Assembly (NCBI RefSeq): GCF_900156395.1
Contig: NZ_FTNL01000018.1
Location: 33,551-97,550, forward strand
Reading direction: 5' to 3'
Source: Fluoribacter gormanii
GTDB lineage: Bacteria > Pseudomonadota > Gammaproteobacteria > Legionellales > Legionellaceae
DNA length: 64,000 nucleotides
Shown here in pieces: positions 1 to 9,100 of this stretch. Both the position numbers and the translations under genes were made by a program. A model generated the notes under the pieces. The model ran no database searches, had not been told where the DNA came from, and worked only from the letters and a program-made list of their open reading frames with translations. Numbering within the stretch: the first letter of the stretch is position 1; each line of letters begins with the position of its first letter.

Positions 1-501
1 GCAAGTAAACCGGAGCGGAGTTGGCCCGTGGCTCGTTATATTGAGGTGTTGCGAAGGGCTAGGGAAAAATGGAATGTACAGGTAATCATAACAGGTGGGC
101 CCATTGATTTTGATAAACACTTGGCTGATCAAATTACCCAAGTTATTCCTGCAATTAATCTCGTTGGCAAAACAAAACCCAAGCAATTATTGGCACTCAT
201 CAGTAAAGCCACGGTTGTTCTTTGTCCTGACACAGGGCCTTCACATATGTCTACTGCGGTAAATACACCAGTTATTGCATTACATGCGGTGACTAACCCA
301 CTTATTTCGGGGCCTTATCTTTTTCAGCATTTGGTTGTGAATCGTTATCCTGAGGCAGCAGAAAAAATTTTAGGGAGTAAGCGCATCGAGGATGTTTGGG
401 GGCAACATGTACATGGTGATGAACCCATGAAGTTGATTCCAGTCGATGAGGTGATGGATAAGCTATCAACTATTTTAGATGATTATAAATCAACAGACTA
501 A
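1..501 (+). CDS. Glycosyltransferase family 9 (heptosyltransferase-like), 3' part
   Basis: The frame is open from the first base of the window, so the gene starts upstream and only the last 166 codons are here. The protein has the C-terminal Rossmann half of GT-9 enzymes: a GGP loop, then CPDTGPSHMSTA (bases 223-258), the nucleotide-sugar binding signature of ADP-heptose transferases, and a VWGQHV segment near the end. Such enzymes add heptose or a related sugar to the lipopolysaccharide core at the cytoplasmic face of the inner membrane. The acceptor cannot be told from this fragment, so I give no waa symbol. The next gene converges on it. Confidence 0.8.
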   Translation, partial: ASKPERSWPVARYIEVLRRAREKWNVQVIITGGPIDFDKHLADQITQVIPAINLVGKTKPKQLLALISKATVVLCPDTGPSHMSTAVNTPVIALHAVTNPLISGPYLFQHLVVNRYPEAAEKILGSKRIEDVWGQHVHGDEPMKLIPVDEVMDKLSTILDDYKSTD

Positions 502-515
502 TCGAGCTGAACTTC

Positions 516-686
516 TTGGCGTCTGTATACTGCGCAGCAATACGTATCCATAGGCCAGATGAGTTTAAGCCGAAGGATCTCCCTGCTTTGAACATTTATT
601 TTGATTATAATGTCATAACAGGTTCTGAAGACCCCTCATTGTGTTTAGAATGGAATATTCTTGTGAGTGATTCTAACGTGGTTTAA
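516..686 (+). other. Possible gene remnant or small ORF after the glycosyltransferase gene
   Basis: This gap between convergent genes contains a frame open for about 57 codons, ending in TAA at 684-686. It has no ATG; the only plausible start is TTG at 516. The predicted peptide has a protein-like composition (NIYFDYNVITG, LCLEWNILVSD) but I do not recognise it and no ribosome binding site is clear. It may be a fragment of a lost gene or chance. Confidence 0.2.
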
Positions 687-699
687 TCCGGACTTTGGG

Positions 700-3267
700 T
701 TAGCACTTAGAGGAACAGTTTGCACTATTCAAAATAGATTCATCCTTTCTGTTCCCAAATAAAAGAAGTTCTTCCTTTTCTTCTTCTTCAGTTGACGCCC
801 CCTTGGGCATGCAATAATTCCAAAAGGAGGGGGCCGAGGTTTTTACCGGTTTAATATGGGGTGGCTCTTGCTCACAAAGGGAGTCTTTTGAATATTCGGA
901 TTTGTATGTGTTCATTTTGGCATGAGAGGATTCTCGAGGAGAACTTGCTTCCTGATATTGCTTTTTCTCCAATTGTAAATGCTCCAGTGGTTGTTGTTTA
1001 AAGCGATAAACATTCATTAAAATCATACACGCTTGAAAGATCATTAAAGCAACACCGATGACGGGATTAAGGGTTAATCCTATCGCAACTAATAATCCTC
1101 CTGAAACCAGGATTGAGCCAAGATTGTAAATCAGGCTCATCACCAGATTTTGATTTATATTGGACACGGTTTGTTTGGAGACAGCAAAAGCCGAGGCGAT
1201 AGATAATAATGCGCCATTATGAATCACAATACCTGCTGCTTGCTGGGTTAAGATGTCACTACCATCAGAAACTACCGCGATACCTAGGTCGCTGGCTGTA
1301 ATTGCAGGAGTATCATTCCCTGCATCTCCTATCATGGCTACCTTACGTCCTTTTTGTTTTAAGGCATTAATATAAGATGTTTTTGAGTGATGATTTTCTT
1401 TTCTTTGGAGAGAGCTTGCAATGCAGTTGGCGTAAACTGTTTTAATGCCAAGCGCTTGAGCATAACGATGAGCTGTTTCTTCATCTGCGCCAGTACATAA
1501 ACATATTTCTTTTCCCATTGCTTTTAAGGCTCTAATAGTGCAGTACGCATCGTCACGCAGTGGATCTGTTATGACCAGAAATCCAATGGCTATGTTATTA
1601 CGTGCTACATAGACTATTTGATCACCTGCTTGTAAGTTGGGTTGCTTGAACTTGAGTGGGATTTTCATTCCTTTTTCTTGCATTACCGTCATACTGCCAA
1701 TGACATAGTCCTTATTTATTATTTTCCCAGAAATTCCAGAGTGATGAGAGTGATCCAGGAAATCTGCTTCAACGTCTTCAATGTTGAATTGATTCGCATA
1801 AGAATAAATAGCTTTCCCTATAGGATGACTTGATTGCTTTTCAAGGGCAGCACAATAGGAAAGAAATTCTGTTTTTGAAAGGTTACTTTCCTCAAACAGA
1901 TACAATTCTTTTACACTAGGGACTCCAGTGGTTAGGGTGCCATTTAAATCAAAAATGACAGTGTCTATTTGTTCGGCTTGCTGTAGTGTTTTAGCACTTT
2001 TAAATTGTACCCCATGCTCTGCAGCCTTATGCATCCCGGTTTTTACTGCTAGAGGTGTAATTAAGCCTAAAGTACAGGGACATGCACTTACTAAAACCGA
2101 TACAGCACATTGAATTGCAACGGCTGCAGGAAAAAAGATCCCAATAATTACGCCAGAAGCGACTGCCAGAGCAATCACGGCTGGGATAAAATAAGTGAGC
2201 AATTGTCCTGTTTTTATTTCAATAGGTGCTTTTTCTAGTGCTGATATTTCTATTGCTTTATCAAGTCGAGCCAAGTAGGATTCGCTTTTAGTTTTCGTAA
2301 CCCGTATTGCTAAGGGCTTCTCATTGTCGGCTAGCCGCATGCCGGCGAGCACTTCAGTTTGCGGAGGAAAATATTGTGGTAGGATGGCTCCCGTGTCAAT
2401 CGTCTTGTAAATAAGGCTTTCATCCTCGCAAATACCATCAAGAGGAATGGTTTCTCCCGGATATACAATAATTACATCATCTACATTAATCTTATCCAGT
2501 TTAATTTCATCAAAACCTTGACCCGTTTTTTTTCTCACGGTTTTGGGGGCTCTGTCCTGGAATTTTGCTGTACCAATTTTTTCTTTAATGGTGTCTTCTA
2601 TGGCAATTCCTATATGTCTAAAGCCGTAAATAAGTAAACCGGCTTCAAACATCATGGGAAGCCAGGGTACAAATAGCGAGGCAATCGAAACGACCAAGAT
2701 GGAGGCTGTGCTGAGCGCAAATAAGCTATCCATAGTTAACGTCTTAGCCTTGGTTAGTTTGAGCCAGGCATCGTAATAGGAGTTTGCGCCTAAAATTAAG
2801 GTTAATAAGGTACTAAAAGCAGCAAGTGAACTCATTACCGCCAATGGGAGCCCACTCGTAGCGAGGCAAAGGATGAGTACGGCAAGCCCTGATACACACC
2901 CAACTCCACCAAGAAACCAATGCGATGTAAAAAAGCTTTTGGCTTTCTCCAATTTATTGGTTTGCTGATTTTCTTCTTGAACCTCTTCGCTCGGTTCTTC
3001 TTTTATCGGTTGATATCCATATTCCCTACAACTAAATAGTTCATCGATATAGCCTTTTACTTCGGCCCATACTTCATATTGGTCATCATTCTCTTGATCT
3101 ACCACTAGATTGATTATTGCTTTTTTAGGATCTGCTGTGGTGACATCTACATGGAACTCATTTATTCTATTCCCGAGTTTTTCTCTTAAGTAGCTCTCAA
3201 GAGTTTTACTACAACTGATACAGGTCATTCCGTCGATATAAAAAGTATAGGGTTCAATTTTGGACAT
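700..3267 (-). CDS. P1B-type heavy-metal ATPase homologue with degenerate catalytic motifs
   Basis: An 855-residue protein with the layout of a copper-type P1B ATPase. It has an N-terminal HMA metal-binding domain (GMTCISC, Cys16 and Cys19), paired membrane helices from about residue 115, an actuator domain, the CPC metal site (Cys396-Pro-Cys398), the HP motif (481-482) and two C-terminal helices. Three motifs needed for the transport cycle are changed. The actuator TGE reads TGA (292-294). The phosphorylation motif DKTGT reads DLNGT (Asp440 kept, Lys and Thr lost). GDGxND reads GDAGND (647-652). A roughly 100-residue hydrophilic tail, rich in Glu and ending CSSKC, extends beyond the usual end. 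Metal binding may persist, but ordinary ATP-driven pumping is doubtful. The frame is long and intact, so this is not a decaying pseudogene. It lies downstream of icmX on the same strand, behind a 377-bp gap. Confidence 0.85.
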   Translation of the reverse strand: MSKIEPYTFYIDGMTCISCSKTLESYLREKLGNRINEFHVDVTTADPKKAIINLVVDQENDDQYEVWAEVKGYIDELFSCREYGYQPIKEEPSEEVQEENQQTNKLEKAKSFFTSHWFLGGVGCVSGLAVLILCLATSGLPLAVMSSLAAFSTLLTLILGANSYYDAWLKLTKAKTLTMDSLFALSTASILVVSIASLFVPWLPMMFEAGLLIYGFRHIGIAIEDTIKEKIGTAKFQDRAPKTVRKKTGQGFDEIKLDKINVDDVIIVYPGETIPLDGICEDESLIYKTIDTGAILPQYFPPQTEVLAGMRLADNEKPLAIRVTKTKSESYLARLDKAIEISALEKAPIEIKTGQLLTYFIPAVIALAVASGVIIGIFFPAAVAIQCAVSVLVSACPCTLGLITPLAVKTGMHKAAEHGVQFKSAKTLQQAEQIDTVIFDLNGTLTTGVPSVKELYLFEESNLSKTEFLSYCAALEKQSSHPIGKAIYSYANQFNIEDVEADFLDHSHHSGISGKIINKDYVIGSMTVMQEKGMKIPLKFKQPNLQAGDQIVYVARNNIAIGFLVITDPLRDDAYCTIRALKAMGKEICLCTGADEETAHRYAQALGIKTVYANCIASSLQRKENHHSKTSYINALKQKGRKVAMIGDAGNDTPAITASDLGIAVVSDGSDILTQQAAGIVIHNGALLSIASAFAVSKQTVSNINQNLVMSLIYNLGSILVSGGLLVAIGLTLNPVIGVALMIFQACMILMNVYRFKQQPLEHLQLEKKQYQEASSPRESSHAKMNTYKSEYSKDSLCEQEPPHIKPVKTSAPSFWNYCMPKGASTEEEEKEELLLFGNRKDESILNSANCSSKC

Positions 3268-3644
3268 ATTGGCTCGTTGATTAAGGTTAATATATTAAGA
3301 TTTGATATTTCATATAGGCGAGATACATTGTGATTTTCTGAACTTAATTATGTACAGGTGTTACACGCATCGGTCTTATTCATTGAAAAAAAAGACGTTT
3401 TTGCTTGAGTTTAGAAAATATCAAGCCTTAAGTTTTCTTAAAAACTAGAGGTTTCAATGTGAATGAAATCATATCATATGCATCATTTTTTGCACCATGT
3501 TTTTTAAAAATGATTTAATGGAAGCATTATTTATAAAAATGCAGTCTGGAAATTATGGTGAACTTTAGTGATGGAGTAATTAGGCACACCAGGATTTGTG
3601 GTCGGGATGAAAGGAGCTTCTCTCACCCCGGAATTTAACTATGG
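3268..3644. other. Intergenic region icmX 3' end / ATPase promoter
   Basis: This AT-rich spacer follows icmX and precedes the ATPase gene, both on the minus strand. A 27-codon ATG frame at 3554-3637 on the plus strand has no support. I see no convincing hairpin-plus-T-run terminator and no regulator site. The ATPase promoter presumably lies at about 3270-3350. Confidence 0.5.
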
Positions 3645-5105
3645 TTATTGTGCTGCACTAAAATCAGTTGAGGGGGCTCCAGTACGAACACTTTGTAATA
3701 ACAAGATGCTGTTCGTCATTAATAGGCGTTCATGGATTTGACGATCTAAATAAAGCTGATAATTGATCTCAGCAAGCAATATAGCAATTTCTTTTTCTAC
3801 AACAGCCGGTGGAGCGTTGTTCAGACTATTAATCCATGGGGTATTGTTCGATTCAGTACCACCTGTACCAGTAGTCCCGCCAGCTCCAGCTGTACCAGTA
3901 CCAGCTGTACCAGTACTGCTAGTACTGCCAGCACTGGTAGTATTATATAATCTCCAGGTTGCCATATTAAATTCATTTAGTGCCTGGCTCGTTGGATTCC
4001 CGCCCTGCTGATTCGGCGAAGTTTGAGGCATTCTTTTTGACATGATGAAATAAAGGTTACTTATTCCCACAGAGTTTTGCGCTGCATAGGTGCGTAGGCT
4101 GGCAAGATATTTAGCAAGAGTTTGCGTCGCCTGCATTTGTGGGGTTGAGGGGGTGCCGGTAATCGATTTAAGAAGGGTTCTACCGTATAAGGTGTCATAA
4201 TCTTTCCATTTGGGCAATGCAATGGGAATTACACTTCCGGTAACGTAACGAATGAAATTCGCTGCAAGTTGTTCTTGATTTTGTGCTGTTAAGCCATTTT
4301 TTGCTACATCACTTGTTACCTGAGTCCCGCCAAGGTCTTGAGTTGAATACATTAATGGCCCTGTTAAAGCATTACTATTAAGATGGTTTAAGAATTGTTG
4401 GAGGTAATTAGGGCTGAAAAAAGTAGTCGCATCGGGAATTTCTCCCACCACGTTCGTAGGAACTAAAGTTTCATAGAGGAAGGAGCATTTTCCATCAAAG
4501 GTTTGTGCATTCTTATAATCCATACAGTACGTATAATCAGGCGTTCCCAAAATATTTAATACCGCTTGGCTTACTGGATCTTGTTGATAGGTCTTTTGGT
4601 CTATTAACTCGGTGACACTAACTTGTCCGGAAGATGATGTTGTATTGTAATTGGGAAAAGTATTATTAGCCAAAGGATTCAGGATAGATGCACTAGGGTT
4701 AAGGTTTGATGTGGCAGTACTTTCACTGGGCAGAAATTGAGCATAGGGGTTGCCTGCATTTCCCGTATTTGTTCCCCCACCACTTCCTCCTGCATTGCCA
4801 CTCGAAGTAAACGTGTTCACTGGAATAGATCCTAATAAAGTATAAAACTGATAGGCTTGAGCAAGTTGGGAGGTTGTCAGATTGATGAGTGAATAGCTTA
4901 TTGAGTAGTTTTGATTGCCCTGTGAAGGCTCTTGCGTTACATTATAACCTAAATAATCACCAAGATTTTTGAAGTACTCTACTAGTTTTTGCATATTAGT
5001 AGCTGTTTGTTGTTGAGTATATGAATCGGTTGTACTATCTGCTACGGCAGGAAACCCCGTAAAATAAAGCAGGTTAAGCAATACAAGTTTAGACACTAAT
5101 TTCAT
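3645..5105 (-). CDS. icmX: IcmX, periplasmic Dot/Icm type IVB secretion component
   Basis: A 486-residue protein. The N-terminal signal peptide (about residues 1-22, cleavage after PAVA) sends it to the periplasm, where IcmX of L. pneumophila acts in effector delivery and replication-vacuole formation. Identity rests on the sequence, the length (I recall roughly 466 in L. pneumophila) and the order icmX-icmW divergent from icmV-dotA. The start codon lies one base from the end of icmW, so the two are co-transcribed. Two low-complexity tracts stand out: a Gly/Asn/Thr stretch near residues 103-118 and a Gly/Thr/Ala/Ser stretch near 388-418. The second is encoded by short tandem repeats and is probably a flexible linker of variable length. 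Confidence 0.95.
   Translation of the reverse strand: MKLVSKLVLLNLLYFTGFPAVADSTTDSYTQQQTATNMQKLVEYFKNLGDYLGYNVTQEPSQGNQNYSISYSLINLTTSQLAQAYQFYTLLGSIPVNTFTSSGNAGGSGGGTNTGNAGNPYAQFLPSESTATSNLNPSASILNPLANNTFPNYNTTSSSGQVSVTELIDQKTYQQDPVSQAVLNILGTPDYTYCMDYKNAQTFDGKCSFLYETLVPTNVVGEIPDATTFFSPNYLQQFLNHLNSNALTGPLMYSTQDLGGTQVTSDVAKNGLTAQNQEQLAANFIRYVTGSVIPIALPKWKDYDTLYGRTLLKSITGTPSTPQMQATQTLAKYLASLRTYAAQNSVGISNLYFIMSKRMPQTSPNQQGGNPTSQALNEFNMATWRLYNTTSAGSTSSTGTAGTGTAGAGGTTGTGGTESNNTPWINSLNNAPPAVVEKEIAILLAEINYQLYLDRQIHERLLMTNSILLLQSVRTGAPSTDFSAAQ
3855..3940. repeat. Short degenerate tandem repeats inside icmX
   Basis: Units such as CCAGCTGTACCAGTA recur here in slightly varied form, with GTACCAG and GTACTG cores. 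They encode the Gly/Thr/Ala-rich linker of IcmX. In-frame gain or loss of units would change linker length without breaking the gene. Confidence 0.75.
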
Positions 5106-5561
5106 TTATTCTTCCCCTTCAAGTGCACGTAATACAAGTTTTAGACGGTACTGACAAAAAACTCGCGACAACAATCTTAAACGTTCAAATACGATGTTTC
5201 TTTTGAGAAAAACCCCGGCGGGATCATGGCTTCCGGTGCTCGTCTCTTCGGCATGAATCAAAACACGTGAAGCACTGCCCGGATGCACAGTATCGATTGC
5301 TTGCAACAGACGCAGCCCGCGACCTGATTTGATATTTCCTACAATACGAATAAATTTATCTTCCTCTGATAATAGACTCATATCTATTTTTTCTAGGTCA
5401 TCAAGTTCTTTGCCCAATTGCTCCATGGCTCGTTCAAACTCTGGATTTCCATCCAAAGTCCAATCTTCTACGCTTTCCATAAAGGTAATCACCCTGTAAA
5501 TCATAGGATCAATATATTCAAACCAATATCGAGCGGACGCTTCATGACTAAGATCAGGCAT
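5106..5561 (-). CDS. icmW: IcmW, Dot/Icm cytoplasmic adaptor
   Basis: A small acidic soluble protein of 151 residues, the length I recall for L. pneumophila IcmW, with no membrane segment or signal peptide. IcmW pairs with IcmS as the adaptor that brings a subset of effectors to the DotL coupling complex. It is the first gene of an icmW-icmX operon: the icmX ATG follows its stop directly. It is transcribed divergently from icmV across 97 bp. The GTAAA-N6-GTAAA element at 5565-5580 lies just upstream of the ATG. Confidence 0.96.
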   Translation of the reverse strand: MPDLSHEASARYWFEYIDPMIYRVITFMESVEDWTLDGNPEFERAMEQLGKELDDLEKIDMSLLSEEDKFIRIVGNIKSGRGLRLLQAIDTVHPGSASRVLIHAEETSTGSHDPAGVFLKRNIVFERLRLLSRVFCQYRLKLVLRALEGEE

Positions 5562-5564
5562 ATT

Positions 5565-5580
5565 TTTACTCTTTCTTTAC
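5565..5580 (-). promoter_or_regulatory. CpxR-type binding site between icmW and icmV
   Basis: Read on the minus strand the sequence is GTAAA-GAAAGA-GTAAA, a perfect match to the CpxR consensus GTAAA-N6-GTAAA. In L. pneumophila CpxR is known to control several icm/dot genes, including the icmV and icmW units. Here the site lies 4 bp upstream of the icmW ATG and about 80 bp upstream of icmV. The match is seen; its function is inferred. Confidence 0.7.
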
Positions 5581-5658
5581 TGTATTTTCAGTGGATGGAC
5601 GAAATCATCACTTACTACTATAGTATATTATGAAAGATAAAAGAAAGAAGTAAAAAAT

Positions 5659-6111
5659 ATGAAAAAGCAGTCTAGAATTGGTAATCTGCTCAGAAGAATC
5701 ATTAATGTTCGTAGGTGGTTTGATTGGGATCGAATGAGGGCCTTTACTTTATATTTGGTAAACGGTTTTAAGCGTTTATTTGTGCCACAGAAAAAAGTTG
5801 AAGGTGAGTCATTCAACGATGCCGTTAAACTCCTGAATCTGACTGATGAGAGTTTACTTATCAAACAAAAATCTTTATTTCGATTGAGTATTGTTATGCT
5901 ATTAGCCGCTCTTTTGATTATGGGATATGCTGCATTTCAGCTTTTTTATGGTTCGATAAAAGCGTTTCTTGTAAGCCTCGTTGTTACTTTGATTGCATTG
6001 GTTTTAGCCTTTCGTTACCACTTTTGGTACTATCAAATAAAAAATCGTAAATTAGGATGTACCTTTAATGAATGGTATAGAAAAGGGTTGTTGGGAGAAA
6101 GAAATGAATAA
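5659..6111 (+). CDS. icmV: IcmV, Dot/Icm inner-membrane protein
   Basis: A 150-residue protein with a basic, soluble N-terminal half (RRIINVRRW), two predicted membrane helices at about residues 74-96 and 101-120, and a short basic tail. This matches IcmV, an inner-membrane component required for intracellular growth. It starts the icmV-dotA operon: the dotA ATG at 6104 lies inside its last codons, an 8-bp overlap implying translational coupling. A purine-rich but weak ribosome binding site precedes the ATG. An AT-rich TATAGTATATT stretch at about 5619-5630 could serve as -10. Confidence 0.95.
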   Translation: MKKQSRIGNLLRRIINVRRWFDWDRMRAFTLYLVNGFKRLFVPQKKVEGESFNDAVKLLNLTDESLLIKQKSLFRLSIVMLLAALLIMGYAAFQLFYGSIKAFLVSLVVTLIALVLAFRYHFWYYQIKNRKLGCTFNEWYRKGLLGERNE

Positions 6112-9100
6112 GTTGTTAGTAACGCTAATTCTCCTTGTGTGTCCTGGTCTAGTTTTAGCGGATGGCTCTTTGAGTTTTGCCCCCCCTGCTAGCGATTATT
6201 CTGTTGTATTTCTTGGTAATTTATTTGGTGTTGTTGATGGCATTTTAAGTGGTACTGGCAGCCAAATCATGGGAAGTATGTTTGCAGTATTTAATGCTGC
6301 AGTTTTGGCATTGGGAGGGTGTGTTATTATGTATACCCTAATAGTGTCTACCATGAATACTGCTCACGAAGGGCAGATGCTCGGCCAAAAATGGTCTTCT
6401 ATTTGGATTCCTATACGTTGTGTTCTAGGTTTGGCCCTATTAATTCCCAAGACATCTGGCTATTGCTTAATGCAAATTTTTGTCATGTGGATCGTTGTGC
6501 AAGGAGTTGGAGCAGCAGATAAAGTATGGGATGCTGCGTTAAGTTATTTGAATCGGGGTGGTGTTATTATTCAGGCTCAACAGATAAACCCCACTGCCTC
6601 ATTGACTGAGAATTCGAGCACCTCAGGATTGGCAGGTATCGCTACGGGTGCGGTAAATATGCTTGCCGGCCAAGTATGTATGCTGGGCTTACAGAGGCAA
6701 CTGGAAAATACTCGACAAAATCTTCTTGATGCTCAATCCAAAAAATCAGGAGCATGTTACTCTGCTGAACAGGGCGGCTCAATGCAGAAATTTTGCACGA
6801 CCGTAGTCCCTGATTTTTTAAGTACGGTCAATGCAGTCGCTGTGCAAAATGCTGCTCCAACGAATCCTTCTTGGAGTGTGAGCATGCCTAATTTTGACTC
6901 TAGCTCACCTTATAGTTTTTTAAATGGGATTTGTGGCTCCATCTCATGGAATAATATTAGTAGCCTGAACTCTGCTTTTGGTAGTAAACAATTTTCAGCA
7001 AAACCAACAGCAGGCAACAATGTGAAAGTCGGAAATAACACGTTGACTCCGGGAGAAATCGCAGCCACGCAATTGTCGCGAGGAATTGCCGTCCAACAAA
7101 TGTATATGGATTTGACCTCAGTAGCGCGAGCTATGGTGAGTAATGATCCCCAGCTGTCCGCAACTATGAATACGAATACCACCCCTTATTCTGATGTTGC
7201 AATGCAGCAGTTTGGTGTCCCTTATAAAGAAAATGGAACAGTTTGTACCAGCTATAACAGCAATACGGCCTCTAAAGATAAATGTGTGATTTGGGGGCCT
7301 GTGCAAGGTTCATCAGTTGGCGGAGTCTTGTTTAATGGTGCCGAAATAATCAATGCGATTAATGATTACAACGGTATTATGATGCCTACGGTGAATCTGG
7401 CCCGTCTTATTTCTCAATCATCAGATGAGAATAAATCTACTGAGTTTATCAATAAGGCAACGACGCAGGGTTGGATAATGGCCGGTGCGTACTTCTTTAA
7501 CCTTGTACAAATTCAGGGAACCTCATCATTAGAAAATGCAGGACAAGTTGATTCAAAGACAGGACTCGATGCAAGTTCTTTTGACCCTACAGCGATGGCG
7601 AGCCCGTTTGTTGTAGGCAGCGATGGAAAGTCCATTAGCTGTGGTCCAGGAAATGTGCAAGACAAGGATTTTACTGCATTATGTAGCTGGTTGGGTGAAA
7701 ACAGTGATGGATTACAAAAAATACAACAGGTTCAGGCTTTAATAACTAGCACATCCCCACCTAAAAAACCTTCGTTATCGTCCAACATGACCGCAGTGGG
7801 AAGTACCCCCTCATCTACGGTTTATGGGTATATAAACAATGCATTAATGATGCAAACTCCTGGCCAACCTGGCGTCCAGCCACTTACTTTTGCTAATTCA
7901 ATCAATTTCGCGATTAATACAGATTTGTATCGTTTGCAGCGGCAAAATTTTTCTTGTGGTGAAGTCAAGCCGTTCTTTTCAATTTGCTTGGGACAAATTC
8001 TTGGAAATATATTTTATAACATTATTTTAGTGACTATATACAATTTGTTTCTGGATATATTTGGCCAGATCATCAATCAGGTGGTATTAGCATTCTTAAT
8101 GATTCCATTGCAGGGAATGGCAAATATCTTTCAACAGGGAGTGAAGATTCTTGCTGAACCAGGAGTAAATCCGATTGTTGCATTGGCGAATATGGGAAAT
8201 TATTACATTAATTTTGCCGGTAATTTATGGATGATGTTGTTAAATATGGCAATCTCCAGTGCAATTATTCCGGTATTTGGTATCTTTATTTTTGCCATGA
8301 TGTCTTTAGCAATGCCGCTGGTAATTGCTTGGGTGGGCGTAATGGTCAGTGTAGGTTTTACTACAGCGTATTACATCCCATTGTTGCCCTATGTGATTTT
8401 TACTTTTGGTGCTTTAGGCTGGTTGATTGCAGTTATAGAAGCGATGGTTGCTGCACCGATTGTCGCATTGGGTGTGATTCATCCCGAAGGACACGATGCT
8501 TTTGGTAAAGGCGAGGCAGCAATTATGATTTTGCTGAATGTCTTCCTAAGGCCTTCTATGATGATTATTGGTTATATTACTGCTATTGCACTTTCCTATG
8601 TGGGCGTATGGATTTTAAATGCAGGATACGATCAGGCAGTGTCATTCATGCAACAGCAACATACGGATAACTCTGTTCTTGTTGAAGGGCTTCTGGGTTC
8701 TTCTCCATCTTCTTCAGGTAGTGGAATTGGGGGCGTGAGTTACACAGATTGGGCTGGGATTTATGCATTCTTTTTCTCGATATTGACTTATACCACCTTA
8801 TATCTGACGATTATACAAAAGTCATTTACCCTGATAACCTATTTACCAGATAAGGTGTTACGATGGATAGGGGGTACTCCTGAGGGCATAGGTGCAGAAG
8901 CTGCACAATGGGGTGAAGAAGTTAAAGGCAAGACCCAAGAAGCAGGTAAAGAAACCCAGACAGCCCAAGGTCAAATTGATAAAACTTTGGGCGGATATGG
9001 CGTGAAAGGTGTTACTATGGCGAAGGGCCTTCTGGGCAAAGGTGGTGGTGGCGGCGGTGTTTCTGCAGAAGGTAATGCTACTCCGAGTAGTCCTGAGGGT

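Noticed and set aside
3554..3637. 27-codon ATG frame between icmX and the ATPase gene
   Set aside because: Too short, no ribosome binding site, and it ends where icmX ends on the other strand.
6068..6103. Upstream in-frame start for dotA
   Set aside because: It would add 12 charged residues before the signal peptide and lies deeper in icmV; the ATG at 6104 gives a clean signal.
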